Positions 16,804-24,084 of a stretch of 64,000 nt of DNA are shown here, piece after piece; within the stretch, counting starts at the first letter, position 1; the number at the start of each line of letters is the position of its first letter. The position numbers and the translations under genes are program-made. The notes beneath the pieces were generated by a model, which ran no database searches, was not told the origin of the DNA, and worked only from the letters and a program-made list of their open reading frames with translations. This stretch comes from Leifsonia soli. GTDB lineage: Bacteria; Actinomycetota; Actinomycetes; Actinomycetales; Microbacteriaceae. The stretch is taken from contig NZ_JACCBJ010000001.1 in NCBI RefSeq assembly GCF_013408745.1, positions 3,534,001-3,598,000 of the forward strand, in the 5' to 3' direction.

Positions 16804-17122
16804 TCACGCGCGCCGCGTTCCCTTTATTCCTTTGCTCCCGCTCGCGGCGACCCTGGTCGGGGTGGCCAGCGATACCCGTGGCACCTTCGCAGAGCGCCTG
16901 ACCGAGGCGATGCCGTGGATGCTCGCCCTCAACCCGAAGGACCGCGAAAGCTGCGCCCGGGGCCTCCTCGATGCCGCCCGCGCGTCATTCGCGACGGGTC
17001 AGGCCCATCTCGCCGAAGCCGAACTGAACTCCTGGATGGAGACCGCCACCGCTATCGCGGCCGGACTCGGAACCGCGTCGGTCGAATGGCTCGATTCGGC
17101 CGGCCCGGTCGAGCGCCCGTAG
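16796..17122 (+). CDS. Hypothetical protein, third of the cassette
   Basis: A 108-residue protein starting at GTG 16796 inside the end of the preceding gene, implying coupling. The N-terminus is mildly hydrophobic (VPFIPLLPLAATLVGVAS) but too short and too early to be a confident membrane helix. The rest is helical (RLTEAMPWMLALNP, AHLAEAELNSWMETATAIAAGL). It converges on the sortase gene 40 bases away. No function can be assigned. Confidence 0.55.
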   Translation: MRDHARRVPFIPLLPLAATLVGVASDTRGTFAERLTEAMPWMLALNPKDRESCARGLLDAARASFATGQAHLAEAELNSWMETATAIAAGLGTASVEWLDSAGPVERP

Positions 17123-17162
17123 GTGGCGCGAGCAGGCGCGCTCGGTGCGATGCCTCCGCGCC

Positions 17163-17828
17163 TCACGGCCCGATCGGCGTCGCCGTCACGATCACGTTGT
17201 CGCGGTAGTGGCCCGTGGCATCGTCGAAGACGCCGCCGCACGTGATGAGCACGAGCTTCGCCGGCCCGGTCTCGACGAAGAAGTCCTTCAGAGAGCCGGG
17301 CCCCTTCTGCGGCTGGGCGACCCCGTCGACCCGGAAGCTGCGGAGGCCGGAGGGGCCGCTGAGCACGACCTCTGCGCCGGGCGCGACATCCTTGAGGCGG
17401 CTGAACGGGCCGATGCCGTCCCAGGCGTCGACGTGCGCGACGAGCACGATCGAGCCCGTCGCGTCGGAGGCCCCGGACGAGTAGCGGTACCACCCGGCGA
17501 TGTGAGATTCGGACGGGATGGTGACGTCGCCCGTCGGCTCGAGCCCGACCGGCACCACCGGCATGTCGACGCCGAGCGACGGGACGGCCATTCGCACGGG
17601 CGCCTGCGCCGGTGGAACGGGTGGAGCCGATCGCGTGTCGATCGTCGTTCTCGGGATGTCGGGCAGCGGGGACGCCGTCGCGTGCGGCGATGATCTCGGG
17701 GCCGCCGTGGGCGTCGCCGACCTCGGCGCCACGCTCCCATCCGTCGAGCATCCCGCCAGCACCGCCACCACGAGGGCGGCACCGGACACGGCGACCGCCC
17801 TCGCGTGGGCTGTGGTGTGGGGACTCAT
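17163..17828 (-). CDS. Class F-type sortase
   Basis: A 221-residue protein with an N-terminal hydrophobic segment that ends in LAGC (possible lipobox), a Pro/Ala/Thr-rich linker, and a sortase beta-barrel from about residue 85. The catalytic triad candidates are the His in VLVAHVDAW, the Cys in LITCGG and the Arg in HYRDN. Sortases join surface proteins to the envelope by transpeptidation. ATG 17828 overlaps the stop of the anchored DUF4397 gene, which makes that protein its obvious partner, although I see no canonical LPxTG motif there. Confidence 0.82.
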   Translation of the reverse strand: MSPHTTAHARAVAVSGAALVVAVLAGCSTDGSVAPRSATPTAAPRSSPHATASPLPDIPRTTIDTRSAPPVPPAQAPVRMAVPSLGVDMPVVPVGLEPTGDVTIPSESHIAGWYRYSSGASDATGSIVLVAHVDAWDGIGPFSRLKDVAPGAEVVLSGPSGLRSFRVDGVAQPQKGPGSLKDFFVETGPAKLVLITCGGVFDDATGHYRDNVIVTATPIGP

Positions 17829-18679
17829 CCCCGGATGGACTCCGCACGGGTGCGGCGGACGAGAAGACCCGTCGTGACAGCGGCCGTCAGCAGGAGCGCG
17901 ATGGCGCCGATCCACAGGGCGGTCTGCTCCGACCGGGCGGCCTGATCGGCGCGGAACGCGGCACCGGTGGTGCCGGCCTGCACGCCGTTCGGCGGTGTCC
18001 CCAGGCCGTCGATGGTCTGGACCATCAGCGCCAGGTTCTTGTCGGTGGCGCTGCCGTAGGCGTACACGATCGTGTTGGTCCCGTCGGCGATCGTCACGTC
18101 GGCCGGACCGATCAGGGCGGGCTCGGTGGTGCCTGCGGCCGTCACCGAGGCGGAGACGGTGGATGCGGGCAGGTCGAGCTTCGCCTCGTTCGGGTTGGTC
18201 AGGTTGCTGACAACGGCCTTGCCCCCGGCGACGACATCCACGGCCGGCGCCGCCGCGACGTGCCGGACAGTCAGGCGCCCCTGGCCGGCAGCGGTGGCCG
18301 ACATGTCGTTGGTGAACAGCGTCGCCGTCGGCTTGCCCGACGCGTCGAGGTGCGCGACAGCGGAGTAGTTGCCTCCCGCTGCGAGCGGCAGGTCGATGGG
18401 GCCGATCACCGGGCTGTCCGTCGCCGAGGCGGCGCCCACCTTGGTGATCGAGACGCTGTACGTCCCGGCGGGCAGGGTCAGCGGACCCGCCATGGTGCCT
18501 GGCTGGAAGTTCTTGATCGTGTCGGTGCCGTTCACCCACACGTCCACGGTCGTGCCGGGCACTCCGTGGATCACGGAGAGCTGGACGTCCGACTCGGCAG
18601 CCGTGGCGGGGGCGGCGCTCGCCGCGAACGCGAGCGCGGCGATCACCACGGCCGAAGCGGAAACTGCTCTGATCTTCAT
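17825..18679 (-). CDS. Secreted, membrane-anchored DUF4397 protein
   Basis: A 284-residue protein with a signal peptide to about residue 27 (ASAAPATAA) and two DUF4397 repeats closely resembling those of the 15442 gene (SVIHGVPGTTVDVWVNG, TVRHVAAAPAVDVVAGG). It has a linker, a C-terminal hydrophobic helix (ALWIGAIALLLTAAVTTGLLV) and an RRTR tail. That layout is sortase-substrate-like, but there is no clear LPxTG; LGTPPNG is the only nearby candidate. It is translationally coupled to the sortase and preceded by a SigK-like promoter on the minus strand. Confidence 0.82.
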   Translation of the reverse strand: MKIRAVSASAVVIAALAFAASAAPATAAESDVQLSVIHGVPGTTVDVWVNGTDTIKNFQPGTMAGPLTLPAGTYSVSITKVGAASATDSPVIGPIDLPLAAGGNYSAVAHLDASGKPTATLFTNDMSATAAGQGRLTVRHVAAAPAVDVVAGGKAVVSNLTNPNEAKLDLPASTVSASVTAAGTTEPALIGPADVTIADGTNTIVYAYGSATDKNLALMVQTIDGLGTPPNGVQAGTTGAAFRADQAARSEQTALWIGAIALLLTAAVTTGLLVRRTRAESIRG

Positions 18680-18727
18680 CGATCCTCCTAGGGATGTCGG
18701 ACGCGGGATCGCGTCGCATGCCCATAC

Positions 18728-18754
18728 ATTCCGGACGGAGGGCGAATCGGATGC
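18728..18754 (-). promoter_or_regulatory. Probable SigK-type promoter of the anchored DUF4397-sortase operon
   Basis: Read on the minus strand, GCATCC (18754-18749) is followed 15 bases later by CGGAAT (18733-18728). The stretch shares GTGCATCCGAT and CGCCC with the promoter at 15363-15391. Both drive DUF4397 genes. Confidence 0.55.
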
Positions 18755-18803
18755 ACCTCACCCGGATTCGCGGAGGAAACAGAGGAAGCGGAGGCGGGCC
18801 CGG

Positions 18804-19577
18804 TCAGCGCGCCGCAGAGAGGGTGCCCCGCACGATGCTGTCGCCCGAGTGCGCCGGGTCGCCGTTGAGCGGCTGCTGCGAGATGTCCACGACCGGGTAG
18901 TCGGCCGCTGCGATGTTGGGCGGCATCACGAAGCGACCTGTGCCGCCATCCAGCAGGCCGACGCTGATCGACTTGGTCAGGTCGCTGTTCATCAGCCAGA
19001 CCTCGCGGTACGCGGTGGCGGCGGAGTGCACGGCCGGGGAGTCCAGTTCGACGGCCAGGACGGTCGTGCCGTCGGGCTCGCGCTCCATCGTGGCCTGCCC
19101 GTTGGAGGTCGACCACGCGGGCAGCCCGGCGAGCGTCGCCTGCGCCTCCACCTGGGGCGCCGGGCGGATGAACACGAGGAGCGCCACGGCGACGGCGACG
19201 AGCGCGACCGCCGCGACGGAGACCAGATACGGCCAGCGGCGGCGGCCGGAGCGGCTCCGGCGGCGCGGGACGACATCCCGAGGCGGGGGCGCTTCATCCC
19301 GGGCCGCCGGGAGGAGCCCGCGGTCGGCCGCAGCGGTGGACGTCGCGGGCGGTTCGAGCGTCAGCTGAGCGCTGATGTTCTCCCAGACCCGAGGCGCGGG
19401 CTCCTGGAGCGCGAAGTCGACCGGACCGTTCTCGCGTGCCGCGCGGGTCACGCGCGTCAGGCGCTCCAGTTCTGTGCGGCACTCCGGGCAGGTCATCACG
19501 TGGTCGACGTCTCTCGCGTCGATGTCGGTCTCGCCGAGGGCGAGCATGGCGAGGACGTCCGGGTCGCTATGCGTCAT
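18804..19577 (-). CDS. rskA: Anti-sigma-K factor RskA
   Basis: A 257-residue membrane anti-sigma factor. The cytoplasmic N-terminus carries the zinc-binding anti-sigma motif (DHVMTCPECRTEL), then a basic linker, one transmembrane helix (YLVSVAAVALVAVAVALLVFI) and an extracytoplasmic RskA C-terminal domain (VEAQATLAGLPAWSTSNGQATME, EVWLMNSD). In mycobacteria RskA holds SigK until intramembrane proteolysis frees it. The gene overlaps sigK by 11 bases, the standard arrangement. Confidence 0.88.
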   Translation of the reverse strand: MTHSDPDVLAMLALGETDIDARDVDHVMTCPECRTELERLTRVTRAARENGPVDFALQEPAPRVWENISAQLTLEPPATSTAAADRGLLPAARDEAPPPRDVVPRRRSRSGRRRWPYLVSVAAVALVAVAVALLVFIRPAPQVEAQATLAGLPAWSTSNGQATMEREPDGTTVLAVELDSPAVHSAATAYREVWLMNSDLTKSISVGLLDGGTGRFVMPPNIAAADYPVVDISQQPLNGDPAHSGDSIVRGTLSAAR

Positions 19578-20109
19578 CCGCGTCCTCCAACCGTGCCCGC
19601 AGCCTGAGGAGGCTGCGCCGGATATGACTTTTGACGGTACCCAACGGGAGGTCGAGCTTCGCCGCGATCTGCGTATGCGTCAGCCGATCGTAGAAGGCCA
19701 GCCGCATGATCTGCTGCGCCACCGGCTCCAGCTGGTCGAGCTCCTGGCTCATGGCGACGCTGTCGGCGATCTCGTCCGTCCAGCTCAACGATTGGAGGTA
19801 CACGCTCTCCATGAAGGCCTCCAGTTCGCGCTGGCGCTTCGCCCGCGCCTCATAGGCGTCGACGATCTTGTGCCGCGTGATCGCCGTCAGCCACGTACTG
19901 AGCCTCGCGCGCTCCGGATCGAAACCCGCGCGGCCCTGCCACGCGGCGACGAACACCTGCTGCGTCACGTCCTCGGCGTCGGCGACGTTTCCGAGCGAGC
20001 GCAGCGCGAGCGTGTACACCAGCCGTCCCCAGCGCTGGTACAGCAGCTCGATCGCGGACACATCCCCGGCGTGCAGGGCGCCGACCAGTGAACGCTCGGT
20101 GTCATCCAC
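19567..20109 (-). CDS. sigK: ECF RNA polymerase sigma factor SigK
   Basis: A 180-residue ECF sigma factor, start GTG 20109. Region 2 is visible as SAIELLYQRWGRLVYTLALRSLGNVADAEDVTQQVF and TWLTAITRHKIVD. Region 4 is visible as LPLGTVKSHIRRSLLRLRARL. The partner RskA-type anti-sigma gene overlaps it, and SigK-like promoters are found upstream of two DUF4397 genes, so it likely directs envelope-protein expression in response to a signal sensed by RskA. No clear SigK site was found before sigK itself. Confidence 0.88.
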   Translation of the reverse strand: MDDTERSLVGALHAGDVSAIELLYQRWGRLVYTLALRSLGNVADAEDVTQQVFVAAWQGRAGFDPERARLSTWLTAITRHKIVDAYEARAKRQRELEAFMESVYLQSLSWTDEIADSVAMSQELDQLEPVAQQIMRLAFYDRLTHTQIAAKLDLPLGTVKSHIRRSLLRLRARLEDADDA

Positions 20110-20172
20110 GCAGTCATCATCGCTCTCAGGTCACCAGAAAGCGAGAAAACGGCCGCGTTCTGGCGAAAACCG

Positions 20173-20439
20173 TCAGCGCCGCGCCCGCCTGGCCGCGCGG
20201 TTGCGCGCGAGCACCCAGCCGACAACGCCTCCGATGAGGAAGACGAGCACCACGAGCAGCCACGTCGGCACCCGCACCTGCGTCCACAGCACGAAGATGG
20301 TCGCGCGGTCGTCCGCGACGAGGTTCTGCACGGCGACGACGACCAGCAGCAGGATGAGGACGATCGCCAGCCACTTGCGTTTCAGGAACCGCACCAGGCG
20401 GTTGCCCTCGTCTCGTCCCGATTCTCCGGTGCCGCTCAT
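20173..20439 (-). CDS. LapA-family (DUF1049) small membrane protein
   Basis: An 88-residue protein with two transmembrane helices (WLAIVLILLLVVVAVQNLVA and VPTWLLVVLVFLIGGVVGWVLA) and a basic tail, the LipopolysaccharideAssemblyA-like layout common as small single genes in actinobacteria. The function there is unknown. Its 3' end is the source, or a sibling, of the decayed copy at 15191-15337. Confidence 0.8.
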   Translation of the reverse strand: MSGTGESGRDEGNRLVRFLKRKWLAIVLILLLVVVAVQNLVADDRATIFVLWTQVRVPTWLLVVLVFLIGGVVGWVLARNRAARRARR

Positions 20440-20496
20440 GCGGTCAGTATGACGGCGAGGCCGCCGGGCCGCCAGTGCCACCGTTAGCCTCTCCCT

Positions 20497-21279
20497 GTGG
20501 AAGAGGAGCAGTCGCTCGCCGGAGGCAACGCCGGCGGCGCGGTCGTGCGCATCGGCCGCACGGTGCGGAAGCCGTGGACGGCGGCGACTCCGGCCGTCGT
20601 GTCGTTCGTCGAGCATCTGCGCGCAGCCGGCGTGGATGCGCCGGCCCCGCTGGGCCGCGATGAGGCGGGGCGCCAGATCCAGGAGTACGTGCCGGGCCGT
20701 CTGGCGATGGATGCTGGCCCGCTCTCCCCGGACCAGTTGCGCCGCGTCGGAGCGATGGTGCGGCGCATCCATGACGCCGGGAGCGACTTCGTCCCGCCGC
20801 CGGGCGCCGTGTGGGAGACGGCGATCCCCGCACCCGGCGACGAGCTGATCTGTCACAACGATCTCGCTCCCTGGAACCTGATCGTCGGCGACCGCTGGGT
20901 CTTCATCGACTGGGACGCGTCCGGGCCCAGCACCCGGCTGTGGGACCTGGCCTACGCCGCCCAGGCGTTCACGCTCAACGACGCCGGTCGCGCACCCGAG
21001 GACTCGGCGCGCGACCTGGCGGCGTTCGTCGACGGCTACGGCGCCGAACCGGAGCTGCGCCGCCGCCTCCCGGCGGAGATGGGCCGCAGGACCCGGGCGA
21101 TGTACGACCTGCTCCACTCGTCCAGCCGCTCCGGCCGGGAGCCGTGGGCGACGATGTTCGCGACAGGTCACGGCGAGCACTGGCGAACCGTGACGCGCTA
21201 CGTCACCGCGCACCGCGAGGTGTGGGCCCGCGCGCTGGGGGCGGGCGCGGGGGATGCTGACGCGGTGGGTCCGGCCTAG
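20497..21279 (+). CDS. APH-fold phosphotransferase
   Basis: A 260-residue kinase-like protein. HNDLAPWNLIV is the Brenner catalytic loop and IDWDASGP the metal-binding segment of the aminoglycoside phosphotransferase / choline kinase fold. The N-lobe is compact. Substrates in this family range from aminoglycosides to small metabolites, so antibiotic resistance should not be assumed. GTG 20497 is the start. It converges on the XRE gene with a 4-base overlap. Confidence 0.78.
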   Translation: MEEEQSLAGGNAGGAVVRIGRTVRKPWTAATPAVVSFVEHLRAAGVDAPAPLGRDEAGRQIQEYVPGRLAMDAGPLSPDQLRRVGAMVRRIHDAGSDFVPPPGAVWETAIPAPGDELICHNDLAPWNLIVGDRWVFIDWDASGPSTRLWDLAYAAQAFTLNDAGRAPEDSARDLAAFVDGYGAEPELRRRLPAEMGRRTRAMYDLLHSSSRSGREPWATMFATGHGEHWRTVTRYVTAHREVWARALGAGAGDADAVGPA

Positions 21280-22127
21280 GTCGCCGGGGCTGCCGCCGGG
21301 GCGAACCGCTCGACCCCGGTCACTCGGAGCAGGTCGAGCTTGGCCGCGTCCTCGCTGCCGGGAACGGCGGTGTAGACGACGATACGGAGGTCGCCGTCCG
21401 GCACGGTGAGCACGTCGCAGTCCACGGTGATCGGGCCGACCATGGTGTCGGTCATCGTCTTCCTGCTCGAACGGTGGGTGGCGACGCGCGCGACGGCCCA
21501 ACGGCGATCGAAGTCGGGGGAGGCGGCCCGCAGGCGCGAGATCAAGCGGTCGAGGTCCCGGTCTTCCGGGTAGCGGCCGTGCGCCTGGCGGAGGTCGGCG
21601 ACGAGGTCGGCCGAGAACTCCTCGGCATGGACATCGTCGAACTCGACGCCGGATTGGCCGTGGGTGAAGTGCCGCCAGACCAGGTTGCGATCGAGGCCCG
21701 CCGCCTCGGACGGGTCCTTGAGCAGGGCCGTCCAGAGCGGATTCCAGACCAGGAAGTCCCAGGCCGCCGTGAAGACGCCGAGGGGCACATCCCCGATCCG
21801 GTCGAGGATGCGCTGAACGCCCGGCGTGAGGTGCCTCGGGATGCTGCCCGCCGGGGACGGCGCGGTTCCGGCGACGCGGAACAGGTGGTCCCGCTCCTCC
21901 CCGGAGAGGCGGAGCGCGCGGGCGAGCGCGCTGAGCAGCTGAGGCGACGGATTCGTCGCGCGCCCCTGCTCCAGGCGCACGATGTAGTCGACGCTCACGC
22001 CCGCGAGGGCGGCGAGCTCCTCCCGGCGCAGCCCCGGCGTGCGCCGGCCCGCGCCGGCGGGCAGCCCGACCTCGATCGGGTCGACCCGGTCGCGCCACGA
22101 CCGCAGCACCGCCGCGAACTCGCTCAT
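21276..22127 (-). CDS. XRE-family regulator with MmyB-like ligand domain
   Basis: A 283-residue regulator. The HTH is RREELAALAGVSVDYIVRLEQG, followed by the MmyB-like ligand-binding domain (VFTAAWDFLVWNPLWTALL, DLRQAHGRYPEDRDLDRLISRL, HPxxG replaced by a diverged region). Such proteins are commonly divergent from a short-chain dehydrogenase, as here, and control it. ATG 22127 is 102 bases from the SDR start, with a palindrome between. Confidence 0.85.
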   Translation of the reverse strand: MSEFAAVLRSWRDRVDPIEVGLPAGAGRRTPGLRREELAALAGVSVDYIVRLEQGRATNPSPQLLSALARALRLSGEERDHLFRVAGTAPSPAGSIPRHLTPGVQRILDRIGDVPLGVFTAAWDFLVWNPLWTALLKDPSEAAGLDRNLVWRHFTHGQSGVEFDDVHAEEFSADLVADLRQAHGRYPEDRDLDRLISRLRAASPDFDRRWAVARVATHRSSRKTMTDTMVGPITVDCDVLTVPDGDLRIVVYTAVPGSEDAAKLDLLRVTGVERFAPAAAPAT

Positions 22128-22162
22128 GGGCTCATCGTACGTCCGGCCGCGCGGGTCACCCT

Positions 22163-22177
22163 GGTACTGCGGGTACC
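22163..22177. promoter_or_regulatory. Candidate XRE operator
   Basis: GGTACTGCGGGTACC is a 15-base inverted repeat (GGTAC / GTACC) placed midway between the divergent XRE and SDR starts, well positioned to control both. Confidence 0.5.
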
Positions 22178-22229
22178 CCCGAAGAGCGGTGCCTGGGCAT
22201 CTCCCCGGCCGGCGCGCAGGATCGAGGAC

Positions 22230-22913
22230 ATGACGACCACACTGATCACAGGAGCCAACCGCGGCCTCGGTCTCGAGACCGCTCGCCGCCTCATCGAGGC
22301 CGGACACACCGTCTACGCCGGGATGCGCGACACCGGGACGGGAGACGAGGCGCGCGCGCTCGGCGCCATCCCGATCGCCCTCGACGTCACCGACCAGGCG
22401 AGCGTGGATGCCGCGGTCGCCTCCCTGCCTGCGCTGGATGTGCTGGTCAACAACGCGGGCGTGCTCGGTCCGTCACGGCAGGGCGTCGACGACCTCGACG
22501 CCGCATCCCTGGTGCAGACGCTCGATACGAACGTCGTCGGCGTCGTCCGCGTCACCCAGGCGTGCCTGCCGCTGCTCCGCCGGTCGGCGGCGCCCGTCAT
22601 CGTGAACGTCGCCTCGGGAGTGGGCTGGCCGCGCTGGCTGTCGACGCCGGGTCACGACGAGTACCCCGTGCTCGGCATCCCGTATGCGGCATCGAAGGCG
22701 GCGGTCATCGCGCTGACGGTGCAGTACGCGAAGAGCCTCCCGGGGTTCCGCGTCAATGCGAGCGATCCCGGCTACACCGCGACGGAGTTCAACGGGTACA
22801 GCGGGCACCAGACCATCCAAGAGGGGACCGATGCCACGGTGATGCTGGCCACCATCGGTGCGGACGGCCCGACGGGCGAGTTCCACAACCGCTCGGGCCG
22901 CATCGAGTACTGA
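22230..22913 (+). CDS. Short-chain dehydrogenase/reductase
   Basis: A 227-residue classical SDR: TGANRGLG nucleotide-binding motif at residues 7-14, LVNNAG, catalytic YAASK (Tyr and Lys) with an upstream ASG Ser segment, and DPGYTATEFNG. It reduces a carbonyl or oxidises an alcohol using NAD(P); the substrate is unknown. It is divergent from the XRE regulator that probably controls it, and followed immediately by a hairpin. Confidence 0.88.
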   Translation: MTTTLITGANRGLGLETARRLIEAGHTVYAGMRDTGTGDEARALGAIPIALDVTDQASVDAAVASLPALDVLVNNAGVLGPSRQGVDDLDAASLVQTLDTNVVGVVRVTQACLPLLRRSAAPVIVNVASGVGWPRWLSTPGHDEYPVLGIPYAASKAAVIALTVQYAKSLPGFRVNASDPGYTATEFNGYSGHQTIQEGTDATVMLATIGADGPTGEFHNRSGRIEY

Positions 22914-22914
22914 C

Positions 22915-22935
22915 CCGGGCGGTGTCGCCGCCCGG
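22915..22935 (+). terminator. Hairpin terminator after the SDR
   Basis: CCGGGCGG paired with CCGCCCGG around a 5-base loop, starting 2 bases after the stop. It separates the SDR from the LacI promoter. Confidence 0.6.
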
Positions 22936-22941
22936 TGTGGC

Positions 22942-22957
22942 TACACTTCATTGCATG
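22942..22957 (+). promoter_or_regulatory. Leaderless promoter of the galactoside LacI gene
   Basis: A TACACT -10 hexamer (22942-22947) ends 7 bases before the ATG at 22955, so transcription should start at or next to the start codon. There is no RBS. Leaderless mRNAs are frequent in actinobacteria. Confidence 0.55.
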
Positions 22958-23953
22958 AAACGCGCCACCATCTACGATGTGGCACGCCACGCGGGGGTCT
23001 CGCACCAGACGGTCACCCGGTTCCTCAACGGATTCGAGGGCATCCGCCCGGCGACGCGGGCGAAAGTCCAAGCCGCGATCGACGAACTGAACTACCGGCC
23101 CAACGGCGCCGCCCGCTGGCTGCGCTCGCGGCAATCCAACCGGATCGGCATCCTCGCCCACCGGATGGAGCTCTCCGGCCCCGGCCGCATCATCGCCGGT
23201 GCGACGACGGCGGCGCGGAGCCGCGGGTACGTCCTCGACATCGCGTCCATGGACGGAGAGGATGTGGACTCCGTCGACGCGGCGCTGGACGTGGTCATGG
23301 AGCACCAGATCGCCGGGGTGTTCGCGACGGCCCAGACGGACGCGGTGCGGCAGGCCGTCGCGAACCGCGGCCTCGACGTCCCGATCTCGATCGACTCGGG
23401 GGAGGGGCTGTCCTCATCCGGCGCGAACCCCCGCGCCCACCCCGGCCGGCTCGCGGCGGCGCACCTCGCCGACCTGGGGCATCGCCGCGTGGCGTTCGTG
23501 AACGGGCCGGCCGTCTGGATCGCCGCGGGGGAGCGGCGCAGCGGCTTCCTCGCGGTCGCCGCCGAGCGGGGGCTCGACGTGGTCTGGGAGTACGAGGGCG
23601 ACTGGTCGGCCGAGGCCGGGTACCGCGCGGCGCAGCAGCTTCCGGACGAGGTGACCGCTGTCGCCCTCGCCAACGACAGCATGGCGATCGGTCTGATCTT
23701 CGGGCTGGCGGAGCGCGGGCGCCGTGTGCCGGACGACGTGAGCGTGATCGGGATGGACGACGCCCCGGAGTCGCGGTTCCACCTGCCGTCGCTCTCCACC
23801 ATCCGGCTCGACTTCGAGGGGGAGGGCGCCTACCTGATGAACGTGCTCATCGCGAAGATCGAGGGCGGCGACGTGGCCGATGTCCCCGGATACCGCCTGC
23901 CGGAGCTGGTCCGTCGAGCCTCGACGGCGGAGGTTCCCGCGACCGGAAGATAA
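22955..23953 (+). CDS. LacI-family regulator of the GH42 locus
   Basis: A 332-residue LacI protein: headpiece TIYDVARHAGVSHQTVTRFL, hinge NGAARWLRSRQSNRIGI, effector domain to VPDDVSVIGMDDAPESRFHLPSLSTIR. Recognition residues H-Q/R resemble the GalR-like class. The gene stands upstream of a GH42 gene preceded by two TGTTGTCGACAACA palindromes, its probable operators. A galactoside or galactose is a reasonable inducer. Confidence 0.9.
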   Translation: MKRATIYDVARHAGVSHQTVTRFLNGFEGIRPATRAKVQAAIDELNYRPNGAARWLRSRQSNRIGILAHRMELSGPGRIIAGATTAARSRGYVLDIASMDGEDVDSVDAALDVVMEHQIAGVFATAQTDAVRQAVANRGLDVPISIDSGEGLSSSGANPRAHPGRLAAAHLADLGHRRVAFVNGPAVWIAAGERRSGFLAVAAERGLDVVWEYEGDWSAEAGYRAAQQLPDEVTAVALANDSMAIGLIFGLAERGRRVPDDVSVIGMDDAPESRFHLPSLSTIRLDFEGEGAYLMNVLIAKIEGGDVADVPGYRLPELVRRASTAEVPATGR

Positions 23954-24011
23954 CCATCCGGTCTCGGTGGTTGTGCCCCGCTGCTCGGTCTGTGTAGCAT
24001 CACCAGCAACA

Positions 24012-24062
24012 AATGTTGTCGACAACATTGAGCGGTATGCGCCACGATGTTGTCGACAACAC
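24012..24062 (+). promoter_or_regulatory. Twin LacI operators before the GH42 operon
   Basis: AATGTTGTCGACAACATT (24012-24029) is an 18-bp perfect palindrome; its core TGTTGTCGACAACA recurs at 24048-24061. Centres are 34 bases apart, about three helical turns. A TAGCAT -10-like hexamer lies just upstream near 23996 with TTGTGC about 18 bases before it, so the first operator covers the likely transcription start. Confidence 0.82.
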
Positions 24063-24084
24063 GCAACGATGCGGAAGGTCGACG

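Noticed and set aside
20497..21279. Aminoglycoside resistance gene
   Set aside because: The APH fold is clear, but the family is broad and nothing in context supports a resistance role.
24013..24084. Upstream ATG start for the first GH42
   Set aside because: It lies inside the operator palindrome, lacks an RBS and adds non-homologous residues; ATG 24085 has an RBS.
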